From NCBI GenBank assembly GCA_000697665.1, contig KL197718.1, positions 471,605 to 497,211 on the forward strand: DNA of 25,607 nt, read 5' to 3'. Position numbers and translations under genes: made by a program. Shown here in pieces: positions 1-9,889 of the stretch; positions within the stretch are counted from its first letter, which is position 1, and the number at the start of each line of letters is the position of its first letter. This stretch comes from Jaapia argillacea MUCL 33604 (taxonomy: Eukaryota > Basidiomycota > Agaricomycetes > Jaapiales > Jaapiaceae). The notes under the pieces were generated by a model. It saw nothing but the letters and a program-made list of their open reading frames with translations, searched no databases and was not told the DNA's origin.

Positions 1-973
1 ATTGCTCCTCTGAGTATTTGCCACGAATATGTGTGTGATGTCAGGACTCACCTCATAGACGACCACCGCAAAGGCATACACATCCCCTTCCACACTACAA
101 GGAACATCGACATTCGACGTTGGAAGGGGCATGAGTTCCTCCATTGGACGGTATTGCCATAGAGTGGGCCGTGGGACCGTATGACGAGTTCGAAAATGCT
201 CTTTGCGCATGGCGATGTCCAGTTGGACGTCGCTGATGAGCACGTCTCCTACATCTGTCACTAAGAAGTTTTGCTGGAAGAGAGGGTCAGTCGAAAGAAT
301 GACGGAGGAGGGAACTGCACGTACAGGAGAGACGTGACCATGAACAAACCCAGCATCATGCAACCCACGCAACACGGAAGCGGCTTCGCCGAGCTGTGAT
401 ATGATGTGATACATATTAGTAATCTAATCACAGATTTAGGAAGTAAGTCTTAAGATCATACCAATCACAGCTTCTCAACTTCAGATTTACCTTCAGCGTA
501 CTGTTCTATGTTTCCATTGACATAATATGGTGCGACAGCTATCGGTGCGCCCTCTGTAGTGGTCTCTATCCTCCAACCCGTCGACATCGGGAGACTATTC
601 GGGATCGCAAGGTCAAGAAGAATCTGCACCCCACCAAACCTCAGAAACATTGAACACAGACATGAAGGATGAAACACACCGATCTGTGGCGCTCCCGAGA
701 CACAGCATCCCTGCACGTGGACCGCATCATCTTTGCCACCTAGAAGTTACATTTATTGATACGTTGTCACTGACAGGGTTAGAGGTAAAGGTTAGTTCAC
801 CTCAAGTTGGTTGGTGACACTGTTGTGCAACGAGAAAAGTGTAACTTGTCGACAACACAGAACCTGATTCATCGATCCACCAACAGCCTGATGCTACACA
901 TGATGAGTTTGAAGAGACGTCAAAAGCAAGAGGATGCGCTCACTAGAAAAGCATGGCGGATCTCGACTGGCAT
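1..973 (-). pseudogene. TKL-like pseudokinase, copy A (3' end outside window, in-frame stop)
   Basis: Exons on the minus strand: 973-944, 887-801, 739-680, 623-462, 393-325 and 273-52; the last C-lobe exon lies beyond position 1. Exons 2-6 match copies B-D in content and nearly all in size (29, 20, 54, 23 and 74 codons), and all introns are phase 0. The catalytic loop reads HGHVSPQN where active kinases have HRDLKxxN, so the catalytic Asp is replaced by His while the loop Asn is kept. DFG reads DVQ. The APE region is WQYRPMEE and subdomain IX is DVYAF. The beta3 Lys equivalent is absent (FSLHNS). Codon 53 of exon 4 is TGA (467-465) where B and C have TCT, which would end translation before the catalytic loop. 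The start at 973 sits 72 bp below a TATA box. By family knowledge it cannot transfer phosphate; a scaffold or decoy role is only inference. Confidence 0.75.
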
Positions 974-1044
974 CAAAGGCAATTCGGCGAGAAATCAGAG
1001 ACTTATCGTTGTCTTTGCGACCCAGACTCCCCTTCCACGGGTCT

Positions 1045-1051
1045 CTTTATA
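1045..1051 (-). promoter_or_regulatory. TATA box of pseudokinase copy A
   Basis: TATAAAG read on the minus strand, 72 bp upstream of the copy A start codon. B, C and D have comparable boxes 57-79 bp upstream of their starts, which supports both the start choice and the box. Confidence 0.55.
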
Positions 1052-1082
1052 TACAAGCCCTCAGCGCGCCATCAAACCGCCC

Positions 1083-1214
1083 GCTAGTGTATAGCATACC
1101 TCCCGCTAGCGTACAGCATACCTCCCGCCAGCGTACAGCATACCTCCCGCCAGCGTACAGCATACCTCCCTCCAGCGTACAGCATACCTCCCGCCAGCGT
1201 ACTGCATACCTCCC
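1083..1214. repeat. 22-bp minisatellite, six tandem units
   Basis: Six contiguous 22-bp units (1083, 1105, 1127, 1149, 1171 and 1193), each ending GCATACCTCCC, followed by a partial seventh. Units 3 and 4 are identical; units 1, 2, 5 and 6 differ from them at only a few positions. The array ends about 30 bp upstream of the copy A TATA box, so it lies in that gene's promoter region. A regulatory effect is inference. Confidence 0.93.
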
Positions 1215-1929
1215 GCTGTACAGCCGTACGTGGAATCAATGGACAGATAGAAATCGAACAGCATCGGTACTATACTTAAGCACTCTGTAGAATGACAACA
1301 GCAGCGCTTCGGTCTAGGAAGCAGGGCATCTTTTTTTTAAGCATGCACGCTTATTGCCAAGTGGTGAGGATAGAATCCGATAGATAGATAGATGCACGGC
1401 GTGGTCCCGTTGAGGAACTGCCGGTTTGTGTGGAAGCGCCCAGGCTCAGGAACCACACGCCACGATGATTCGAGCTGTGAACGCGCACCCGGACTCTCGG
1501 AGGGACGAACAACTGGTTGCAACTGGTGAGGAACAAGGCGAGGGACGTATCAAATCGATGTGAAGGTGCCGTGGTAATTTGGGCTACTTACATACTGCAG
1601 TTGCAAGACGACACAGAAGGGGATATTGAACAACGCGTGTATGTATGCAAGAGCAACTCGGTAGTAAATAGTAAGTACTTCTGGCGTTAGTCGGACATTG
1701 CGAGAACTCCTTCAGTATGCAAGGACCGCAGTAGAGAGCGCGGTACGGATTGCCACCACGGAGCCGACGATGTGTAGAGTGGGTGCAATCGAGATCCATG
1801 GTGCTTCAGCCCAGACTGCGAGTACTGCCCTCCCCTGCATCACCAACTGTGCGTGAGAAGTCGAAGCCGTGCATTAACTTTGCACCAGGTTCAGCAAAAG
1901 CATGGAGGAGTATTGGGCTTTGAGCTTCG
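1215..1929. other. Intergenic stretch, no supported gene
   Basis: Contains a short poly-T run (about 1331-1338) and a short GATA microsatellite (about 1379-1392). Minus-strand open frames of 60-71 codons overlap one another in different frames, lack splice-linked neighbours and resemble nothing I recognise. Confidence 0.5.
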
Positions 1930-3439
1930 CACTGTGCACCCGGAAAAGAGTGAAATTCACCCACCAACCCCCTAGTTTCTGGGCGAAAACGTGGTGAAGT
2001 TACTTTTCACCCAGATCCCCGGTGAATATGAAAGGGGGTGAATTGAGGGTGAATTTCACCGGTGGTAGATTTCACCCGTTCTCCTGGTCAAAACTACCAT
2101 GACGATCCTAACTGGGGCCAACGAACCCTGTTTACATGCATGCAGCAAAAACAACTTGATTTTGAGTACGGAGAGCAGAAACTCAGCAGGTACACCGCTC
2201 ACAGGCGGCTTGTGGACGAATTCGGCCAAAGCACGTGGGATGCCAAATAGACCCAAAGCTCGACTTGGCCATTCGCACCCAGCTTGTCAGCGACGTCCGT
2301 GTTGTCGCCACTCATCCCGCCAGTCCTTCATGATTTCCCTTCCGTCGCTGGACACACCACGATCACTAGAGGTCGGAAGTGCACCTCCAATTCTCCACAA
2401 GTCATGGCTCCTCCCGAAGATCCCCTTTTCCCAGTGCCCCATCCTATTCTCTCGGGTATGCGCAGCAACACGCAAATCGGAAGCTAAGGCCAAGGAAGTG
2501 CCGGGAAAACCCTCATCAATGCATTCAAGATACCTCGGCCAGGTCTTCGAATTGCCGTCTCGTGGTCTCTCCTCTCGTCTATTGACAAAGCAAAACTTGA
2601 CGACTACTGTACTGTGGATGTGGGCTATTCTTGCCTGAAATCGGTTGTGTGGGTCCTCAATTATCTTGTCGAGGCCGTTCCTCTTTGGCTGGTGTATTGG
2701 TTTTCGATTCAGAATTCGGTCAAGTTGATTTCAGCCGCTATGGGCTCGGAGACCCCAAGTTATATGGTCCTGCTGCACACTCCATCTCAACGTGGTTTCT
2801 TGGCAGCCGAGTGAGCGAACAGCTCAATCCTCGCATCATCAACATCTTCTTGTCCCCTCCGCAGATTGGTTTTGGACGATGTCTGTGTTGGTCTGTTCGT
2901 TGGTAAGTGGTTCTCCTCACAGTGCCAGGGAGCTTTGATGCAATATATACATATATAGTCCACAGATGGCGGAGGGAATGTGTGCTATGGGAGTGGTGGG
3001 TGGTTGGAGGGGAACCCAGAGGGAGTGGCAGAGGAGGGAGAGAGCTGCATTCAAGATGGAATTCGGTGGTCGTGTGGGTAAGGGATGGCGTCTGAGGGTC
3101 CCAGGGTTGTAACGTAGTATAGTGGGCGGTATTGGTTAATAAATGTGGTTTCCTCCCCCTCATTAATGGACGAGAATCTCCTGATTAACGGGGGAATTCA
3201 ATCAATGGGCAAAAGAGTCGAGGTGAGACTGTCTCACAAAACGGGTCAAATTCAACGAAGGCTCAAGTCACGGGTGGTGAAAGCGGCGACGAGATGGGGT
3301 AAATTCACCCACTCTCTCCACCCTGATATTATGTCATTTTCATCACGATGAGGGGATTTTACCCCGGTTTGGGGGTACATTGCACCCATTTTTGTGGTGA
3401 CTTGACGGGTGAAAATCACTGTTTCTCGGGCACACAGTG
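1930..3439. mobile_element. Non-autonomous CACTA-like TIR transposon (1510 bp)
   Basis: Terminal inverted repeats 1930-1962 and 3407-3439 begin CACTGTG and match at 26 of 33 positions. TCG flanks both ends (1927-1929 and 3440-3442), a 3-bp target duplication as made by CACTA/EnSpm-type transposases. The heptamer TTCACCC, in either orientation, occurs about five times in the first 150 bp and again near the right end, like the subterminal repeats of CACTA elements. The interior holds only short overlapping frames (for example 2099-2638 plus and 2738-3163 minus) with no transposase motif, so movement would need a transposase from elsewhere. A 3-bp duplication is weak alone; the TIR pair carries the call. 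The superfamily is less certain than the element itself. Confidence 0.8.
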
Positions 3440-4151
3440 TCGAGTCACTTCAGAGAGACGGGATGCGAGTCATGAGGCCGATAGAGCAATGAACTAGAAT
3501 TTGGAAGGAATGAAGGATACGACGCATAACAAGGACTATTGAAGCGAGTGAAGCAAAAGAAAGCTTCGCGGGGGGATCGGGCAAGAGCCAGACCCAATAA
3601 AGTAGGTGGTCGATCTCTGGATGTTCGTAGAGACCGAAGAATGACAAATCTAGGACCTGCAAACACGGTGTCACTGCTTCAGCACTCCTCTGGACAGTGG
3701 GGTCGTTGAGGGGTGAAGCTGCGCAGATACCAAGTCACGCAATCATCAACACAACTGAGCAACCGGTAAGATTGCGCAAATAAATGTCAAGGATATAAAC
3801 GAGTCTTATGAGGCCGGTGACAAACGAGAAGCTGTGTAGATCGTGAATAATAGCGTTAATCAAAATGACGAGCTCGGAGGAATGATCAAAAGCGCTAACC
3901 GATGAACGGAATTTGAAAGTCATCGGAGAAGAGGAGAAGACGATGGAATTGCAAACATGTTGAAAGGAATACGAGCAGTGAAAGGATCACCCGAAAGACT
4001 GTCATAAAGCTGCGCGCAAATGACAGCCGGCATTGCTACGAAGTCCAGCATAAGTTGAAGCCGGAATTGTCTGCGAGTATGTTATGTGGGTGAGCCAGCT
4101 ATCTAGCACTCTGGAAGGGGGAATCTCCACAGAGAATGGCTCGACATGGAG
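3440..4151. other. Gene-poor stretch right of the transposon
   Basis: Minus-strand open frames at 3445-3674 and 3735-3923 are hydrophobic in places and could be remnants of a membrane protein. They are not linked by convincing splice sites and match no family I recognise. I see no promoter or RNA gene. Confidence 0.4.
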
Positions 4152-4795
4152 TCAAGACACGTCGGAGGACATGTCGCTGCGTAGCTTGGAACGAACCAAA
4201 TCTTCGTCATAAACCACGTCCCGTACCTCGGTGATCTGTAGTGAAATCAACTTTGTCCTCTCATCAATAACTTTACACATATTTGAGACATCGAGTGGTG
4301 CTTTGAGACTTCGTAAATCATGAGTGGATGTATAGTCCACCGTCGAGGAGTGCTTGCTCGTTGTCAACTTTTTCCCGTAAGTGGGCGGTCGCCGAGTGTT
4401 GACGAGCCGGACCATTCCGGGTCACGTGGAATCTTTGTGATCTCATCGGACTCTAAATGAACTTTATCGTCAAGCTTCAACTCATAGTTCACTTGTAGTA
4501 CTACACGACTTCTGAATACCGGTACGATGCTACCTTCAAGTCCTGCACAGCACGGCAAGCCAACTGACTTCATAACCCCTGCTCCAAGTGACCTGGAACA
4601 ATTAAATGGGAAGTGCCTTTTGGGACGGGATTGGGGGTCGGCGAGATATGTGAGATTGAGTGGCAACCACCGCAAGTCCGGGTTACACAGTGCCGATTCG
4701 ACCTGAGGAACAGCAAAAGTCAGTGGTCTGCACGGCTGGAGGTAAGATAAGGGTAAAATTGATATATCGGGCTCACCATACTGAATCAATCCCAC
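4152..4795 (-). other. Unassigned open frames downstream of the F-box gene
   Basis: A 143-codon frame (4795-4364) overlaps an 87-codon frame (4415-4152) on the minus strand. The first has no ATG at its open end and starts just past the F-box stop codon. An intron-like stretch with an acceptor ending CTCAG lies near 4705. The middle part alternates charged and hydrophobic residues as in a beta-sandwich, but I cannot name a family. Possibly an eroded gene or chance open frames. Confidence 0.25.
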
Positions 4796-4811
4796 AAGGA
4801 CGAATTGTGGT

Positions 4812-6156
4812 CTATGCGCCTCTCCTCAGTCCCACTTCGAACTTCAATCCCTCCCCGACTTTCAACCTCAAACTCACCAACCCAACCTCCACCACTTTCC
4901 TCAACCCAACCGGCTTCACACCCGCATATGGCATCCCAGCCTTCATCGCCTCCTCCCCCATTCCCCAAAAAACAACCTGCTTGACCCCTTTATTACCCAA
5001 CGAACAGGAGACTTCCTCCCAGTTCGCCATTAGTAACTGGTTCCTATTTTGTGTCCAAACCTCCAAGGAGAAGGTTAAAAAATTCGTCGAGGAGATCCGA
5101 GCGAGGATGGGTGGAAGCCAGTCGTGGAGGAGAGGTTGGGGAGAGTAGGCGTAGGATTGTGTGTGAAATACTCGAGATGATTCGTTGATATGGAGGCTGC
5201 GTAGGCTGGTGTTCGGGGACAAATCCACTTCACGGATAAACGCATCTGAGAATGGTACGAGTCGGATCAGTTGCTGGTTGAGACGAAACTAATGGCTGGC
5301 ACCCACTGCAAACTATGGGATCTTGTACTCCGTCCTGCATACCGACACGTAAGTGTTCTAGGACAGGTCCCAGATGTCGAATAAACCTCCCGACCATCGC
5401 CAGATGTTCGACCGAGAGCTGGAAGAGCTCAACAGTTGAAGGTCGAAATTGGTGATGTCGATTGGACAAGCTCCATTGCAACAGACGTAAACCACAATGG
5501 TGCTCGCTCCGATTCTGCCGGCTAGGTTCGACCAGAACACTGGCAATTCGGAAACGATGCGGCAAATGTGGCGAAAACGTCGGTTCCACCAATCCGGACT
5601 CGACGAACTTGACATCCTCGAGCACGAGTCGGTCAAGGAGTGGGTGGTTGTCAAGGAAGGAAAGGAGGGAGAACGTGTTTTGTAGATCGGCGTGAACAAA
5701 TTTGAGCGTCTTGATGTATCCGAAGGCGCTTGCCAAGTGGTTCCAAATCTGGTCTTTAACTTCCGACTTCCTCAAATACTGAAATCTCAAAACCTTGATC
5801 GAGGTCAGATGCTTCAGAAATGGAACCACCGTGACCAACCCTTCCCCTCTCCATATCGGTAACAAAGCACCGGAGGCGCTCGCCATGGCTCTCGTCTGAA
5901 AGTCTCCGAGGCCGTAAATGCGAATGTCGCGGATGAAGGGAGGAATGTGCGGGGATATGGCGAAGAGGTTTGCGAGCCTGTGGCAGCCAATGTCGTCCTC
6001 AACGGTGACGCGAGTAAAGAGCTGACGCTGAGCGGAATGTTGCCATTCTTTACAAACTGTCGAGCAGGAACGGACAGTAGTCTTGTCCCACCAGAGGTAC
6101 GAGAAGATGATGTCTAGGAGTTCGACTGGTACGCGAGGGCATCGGGGGGTGATCAT
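4812..6156 (-). CDS. F-box protein with LRR-like C-terminal region
   Basis: Two exons, 6156-5307 and 5245-4812, joined over a 61-nt phase-1 intron with donor GTGGGT, a CTGAT branch-like site and acceptor CTCAG; together 427 codons. Residues 8-50 form an F-box: PVELLDIIFSYLWW, then CxTVCKEW, then QLFTRVTV. The rest has hydrophobic strand-helix repeats of the type common in Agaricomycete F-box proteins (IRDIRIYG, LVLEDVKF, LRSLHI). F-box proteins usually act as substrate receptors of SCF ubiquitin ligases by binding Skp1; the target here is unknown. Without the splice, the first exon would read into a stop at 5230 and lose the C-terminal third. A TATA box lies 100 bp upstream. The family is expanded in Agaricomycetes, so orthology is not implied. 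Confidence 0.85.
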
Positions 6157-6255
6157 GCTTTATGTCTGAAGTGATGTCGCGCAAGTGTGGACTGAGGAGT
6201 AAAGACTTGAGTGGCTCAGCAGTGAAGGTGGATGGAGGAATGGAGAGGCCTCGCG

Positions 6256-6262
6256 TTTTATA
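6256..6262 (-). promoter_or_regulatory. TATA box of the F-box gene
   Basis: TATAAAA on the minus strand, 100 bp upstream of the F-box ATG, in the only gap between this gene and the next upstream open frame. Confidence 0.5.
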
Positions 6263-6316
6263 CTTTCGCTGAAGGGAATTGGATCACAGTGGATTTAGCA
6301 GCCGAGAGGTCAATCC

Positions 6317-6808
6317 TTATGGGTCCGCATAGGTCCACAAATTCTTTAGATCCTCGTTTGGCCAAAGCCAAAGTTTACGGGTATCCGGGGTCGGGATAAA
6401 GATGTAATAACCAAGCCACGAGAGAAAGAGTTCAAAGCGTGGATGGTTGCAATTTGCATCTAGTTCGGCGTCGACGAGGCAAAGACTCCTGATCAGAAGG
6501 GTTGCTTTGAGCCCATCGAGATTGCAACGACCTGGCGATTTGCGAAAGGTTTGGATGTTTGCAGACATGGGATAAAGGAACAGACAAAGCAACGAGAAGA
6601 GTATCGTTGGGCGTCGATGAGCTGATGTGGACGCAGAAGGAGTCCACATGCAGGATTGCCACTCCCTCGGGAAGCGATGATCGAGATTACACCAGATGGC
6701 ATCGGCGCACGGAAAATCACCCTCGATATAATCACATCGTGCCCATTCAAGGGAAAAGTTGTTCGTGGTATGGGAGGGCAAGTCAAGGCAATAGTGCCAA
6801 GTCATCAC
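6317..6808 (-). CDS. Hypothetical 163-codon open frame
   Basis: An open frame on the same strand as its neighbours, lying between the F-box promoter and the 3' end of the 6882-7858 gene. It is rich in Trp, Cys and Leu, with no domain I recognise and no splice partners. A plus-strand frame of similar length overlaps it in part, so length alone is weak evidence. It may be a gene remnant or chance. Confidence 0.25.
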   Translation of the reverse strand: MMTWHYCLDLPSHTTNNFSLEWARCDYIEGDFPCADAIWCNLDHRFPREWQSCMWTPSASTSAHRRPTILFSLLCLFLYPMSANIQTFRKSPGRCNLDGLKATLLIRSLCLVDAELDANCNHPRFELFLSWLGYYIFIPTPDTRKLWLWPNEDLKNLWTYADP

Positions 6809-6881
6809 AAGGTGCTAGAGCAATAGTACATCATCAATCCACGCAACGATACAACACAATCAATTCTCTTTCCCCTACATC

Positions 6882-7858
6882 TCAGCCCGCAACGCTACAT
6901 TTTGCCATACTCTCCCTTGGTCCCTTGGGTCGGGTCGGCGAAGAAGGGGGAGAATACGACATGGTTACAGTTCCACCAAGCCCAACACCAAAGCTTGGTT
7001 TCGACTTCAACCCCATTCCAGTGACCTTGTTTCCATTGCCCTTTCCATTCCCAGTTACACTCACCCAACCACTACCTTCGCTAGCAGCTCGGGGAGGATG
7101 CCGAACAAGCCTGCGCTCCTCCAAGTCATCTTCGAAAACAGACTTGGTAGCTGGATATCGATCTTCAAAAAGTGACTTTACGGGTGAATGGGTGTAGGAG
7201 TGTGTAGCACGGGTTGGTGAACCACGTGAGGCTCGAATCGTCTCGTCGGGCGAGAAAGAAGCCAAGTCTGCGTTCGATAGGAGGATGGCAAATTGAGACG
7301 TCGGAGATGAGGATGGTTCGGGGTGGGACTCCGCAGAACGAGGAGATGGGATTGGGATCGGTGCGACACCAAGTTCCGATAGTGCCAGGGGAGGCGGAGA
7401 TGGGGAGCGGCTCTGCAATCGGATAGATCAATGAGCGAAGAGAAGGATAGGGGCGATGATGGCGATGATGGCTTACTGGGTTATCGTAGAGACGGAACCT
7501 GACCGGAGACCGAGGCGGTGATCCCCACACCAAGCCATCGAGATCACTAAACTCGGTTTTTACGGTGTCGAAAGACGAGTGGAGAACACGTCTTTCCCTC
7601 TAAAAGGCCAGAATATTATTCCCGTTGATAACACCAAGAGGTAGCGACATGGTAACTCACCTCCGTCATTTTCAATGCAGATTTTTCGTCTCTCCTCTGC
7701 TGTGCTTCCCATTCCTTCTGCCTCAAAGCCCTCTGCCTCGCTTTCGAGGACTCAGTTTGAATAAAGCAGGTAGTGAGTCTCTTCAAAGTCGACTGGGATT
7801 TGGAGCCCGATGCCTGCGGAGGCTCTGTATTGGGACAAGGTGGGAGGATTTGAGACAT
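6882..7858 (-). CDS. Hypothetical disordered Ser/Pro-rich protein
   Basis: Three exons, 7858-7661, 7599-7477 and 7412-6882, with phase-0 introns of 61 nt (GTGAGT...TTTTAG) and 64 nt (GTAAGC...TTGCAG); 283 codons. The splices join one continuous low-complexity protein. Residues 1-66 are basic and Gln/Arg-rich (KARQRALRQKEWEAQQRRDE, probably helical). Residues 67-107 contain VWGSPPRSPVRFRLYDNP. The rest is rich in Ser-Pro pairs and includes two FEDR/FEDD-like segments. Many SP/TP sites would suit proline-directed kinases. No catalytic domain, signal peptide or membrane span is seen. The exon and intron structure supports a real gene; its function is unknown. Just upstream lies a block that recurs at 12685-12864. 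Confidence 0.6.
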
Positions 7859-7934
7859 TTCAATGATTAACCAAAAGTCGAAAGGGTGCTCCGCTGATCG
7901 CGATGCTCAAAGATGAGGGGAGGGGTGAAAGGAG

Positions 7935-8088
7935 TTTTTTGGATGAGGACGCGATAAAAGGCGAGCGGTGGGCCAGGATTGTGGCCATCAAAAGCGGCCC
8001 ACCAACATATCCCCGATCCCGCCATTCCGGTCCAGACCGATAAGCAACAAGACATCCGCTCAGATCCACAATCATCCTATGGTTTTCA
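7935..8088. repeat. Duplicated block, copy 1 (pairs with 12685-12864)
   Basis: The core from GTGGCCATCAAAAGCGGCC to the ATCATCC near 8077 is nearly identical to the second copy over about 95 bp. It includes a small inverted repeat, GTGGGCC and GGCCCAC, about 20 bp apart. On the minus strand both copies keep an open frame starting MIVDLSGCLV. It sits immediately upstream of the minus-strand gene starting at 7858. Confidence 0.85.
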
Positions 8089-8320
8089 ACCTATGGGAGT
8101 CGGAGAAGGAGGACAAAGGGTTCGATATCTTGCAACAATCGTGTCGGCTGGTGAAGAGAAGAGCGTGATGGGAGAAGCATTGTCGCATGTTTGATGGAAG
8201 TTGGAACCACCAGAACCGCGAGGCCTGTGACAAGCCACGTTACTGTGACCGACTTACCGTGACTGAACGCGATTTCCCCATTTGCGGCGCGTCCAAGTCG
8301 CGTCCCTCAAATTAATCATC
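8089..8320. other. Non-shared sequence inside duplication arm 1
   Basis: Between the short duplicated block and the pseudokinase B 3' flank. The matching interval of arm 2 (12865-13600) is much longer and only faintly similar. I see no gene. Confidence 0.4.
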
Positions 8321-8444
8321 GCTCGCAGTCGCTAGTCCCGGAATAGCTCCTTTGATGGCATCTTGTGATATAGATTGAGTACAATAATATGCCTGGGTGT
8401 ATGCATCCTTTCTCCCACGTAACGTTCTGACAAACCATCTGCTT

Positions 8445-9594
8445 TCATAACCTCGCCACAACATCTTGTAACACTTCCTCAACCTCCTCCATCAACGGTC
8501 TACCAGCAGGGTCCTCTCGCCAGCATCTTAGTAACAAATTCCACAGAGCGTCGCTCTGAATAGATGATGGCCTTTCCCTCGACAAGGGATGGTACGTGTT
8601 TCCCATCAGTCGTCGAATGAAGTGATTCCGACCCGAGGGTAGCTTCCCCGACAGTATCTGCAGGTAGGTTAGCGAGTCGGCAAGGAGATACAATGGACGT
8701 CATATCTCACCTCATAAACAGTCGTCGCGAAAGCAAACGCGTCTCCAGCCATACTACAAGGAACCATATCGTCAGGAGCCAAGAGCTCCTCCATCGGTCG
8801 ATATTGCCACAACGAAGACGGTGGGACGGTCCCGTTAGATCGGCAACGCTCTTGACGCATAGTGATATTTACTAATACATGGCTGACCACGACTTGACCG
8901 TCATCTGTGATCACGAAGTTTTGCTATGCGGGAGGTTGATTGGATAGGAAACGAAGGAGAAAGAGGAGCGTGCTTACAGGAGCAACGTGGCCGTGGACAA
9001 CGCCATAGTCGTGTAGGCGGCGAAGCATCGAAGCAGCGGAAGCCAGCTGTATAACAAAAAAGATCAACATTGAAACGAGAGATTTACGATGAGGATCATA
9101 CCAAAGACAGTTTTTGTATTTCAGGGTTGTGGTCAAGGTACTCGGCTAGATTTCCCTTCGGGTAATATGGAATAATTACTCGAGGAAAATCTGGGTTGGT
9201 GTCTTCTATTTTCCAACCGGTGCACATAGGGAGCTGGCGAGACGATCGAGAACCTGTACCGAACAAACGTTGAGATATCGGTGATGGTGATGTTGAGGAA
9301 GGATGTGATACCAATTTGTGTTGTTTCGTAGCGGAAATATCTTTATCAGCAGACCTCATTGCCTTCGCCACCTAGGCCAGAAGTCAATATATCGCTGGCT
9401 AAAAGAGAGATCGAGAAGTGCGGTTACCTCGTGATGCGTAGCAGAACTCCTCTTCATGTAGAATATTGACATGTACCGACTCGTGCAAGCAATCTTCTCA
9501 AGGGAATCACCAGGAGCCTGATTACATGGTTATTCCACGCTTCCTCTGGTGACATGGTGGGAGTGCTCACCGAAATGTGTGGATGAATGAGCAT
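8445..9594 (-). pseudogene. TKL-like pseudokinase, copy B (10-nt deletion)
   Basis: Exons 9594-9571, 9517-9428, 9371-9312, 9253-9102, 9046-8978, 8923-8711 and 8657-8445 match copy C one for one, all introns phase 0. Exon 4 is 152 nt against 162 nt in A, C and D: ten bases are missing near 9237, shifting the frame. Retaining the 58-nt intron 3 (9311-9254) restores it with no stop, since 58+152 is a multiple of three. The catalytic loop is HGHVAPQN, the DFG position is HVL (Asp also lost), and subdomain IX is DAFAFA instead of DVFAFG. The C-lobe ends with LLRCWREDPAGRP, the usual subdomain XI. A beta3-like Lys may remain (FYMKRS). The start at 9594 is 79 bp below a TATA-like box, the same spacing as in C. 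Either a pseudogene or a gene whose product depends on intron retention. Confidence 0.75.
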
Positions 9595-9672
9595 TGTTGT
9601 CACCCGGTTTGAGTGATAGACGCAAGTGGGCACTCAGATTATTTGAAAGGGCGGTCATACTTTGGTCCTACC

Positions 9673-9678
9673 CTTATA
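9673..9678 (-). promoter_or_regulatory. TATA-like box of pseudokinase copy B
   Basis: TATAAG on the minus strand, 79 bp upstream of the copy B ATG, at the same distance as the TATAAAG of copy C. Confidence 0.45.
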
Positions 9679-9889
9679 TGTTATATTAAAAACCTCAGTC
9701 ACACACTGACACCCGTATGAGAGGAATCTTACCACCCAAATGCAGCTTAGAAGGTGATGGCAATGATCCATGGATAGACTCCAGAATCAAACTTGAGAAG
9801 GGGATATGTCAGGAGCAATCGGTACGAAACTAGATCACGTTTACGCACCAAAGAGGTCTTCGAGAACGAGCTGCACAAGAAGGTAATCC

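Noticed and set aside
1083-1214. Could the regular 22-bp array be a CRISPR?
   Set aside because: Units are directly contiguous with no variable spacers, and the genome is eukaryotic.
2099-2638. 179-codon open frame inside the transposon, possible transposase
   Set aside because: No transposase motif, overlapping frames on both strands of similar length, and the element is too short for an autonomous CACTA.
1930-3439. hAT-family assignment of the element
   Set aside because: hAT elements make 8-bp target duplications; the flanks GAGCTTCG and TCGAGTCA share only TCG in the right register.
4660-5148. Plus-strand 162-codon open frame
   Set aside because: It lies antisense to the F-box C-terminal exon, whose splice and LRR-like content are better supported.
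6559-7197. Plus-strand 212-codon open frame
   Set aside because: It overlaps the third exon of the spliced minus-strand 6882-7858 gene, is low-complexity, and has no splice partners or domain.
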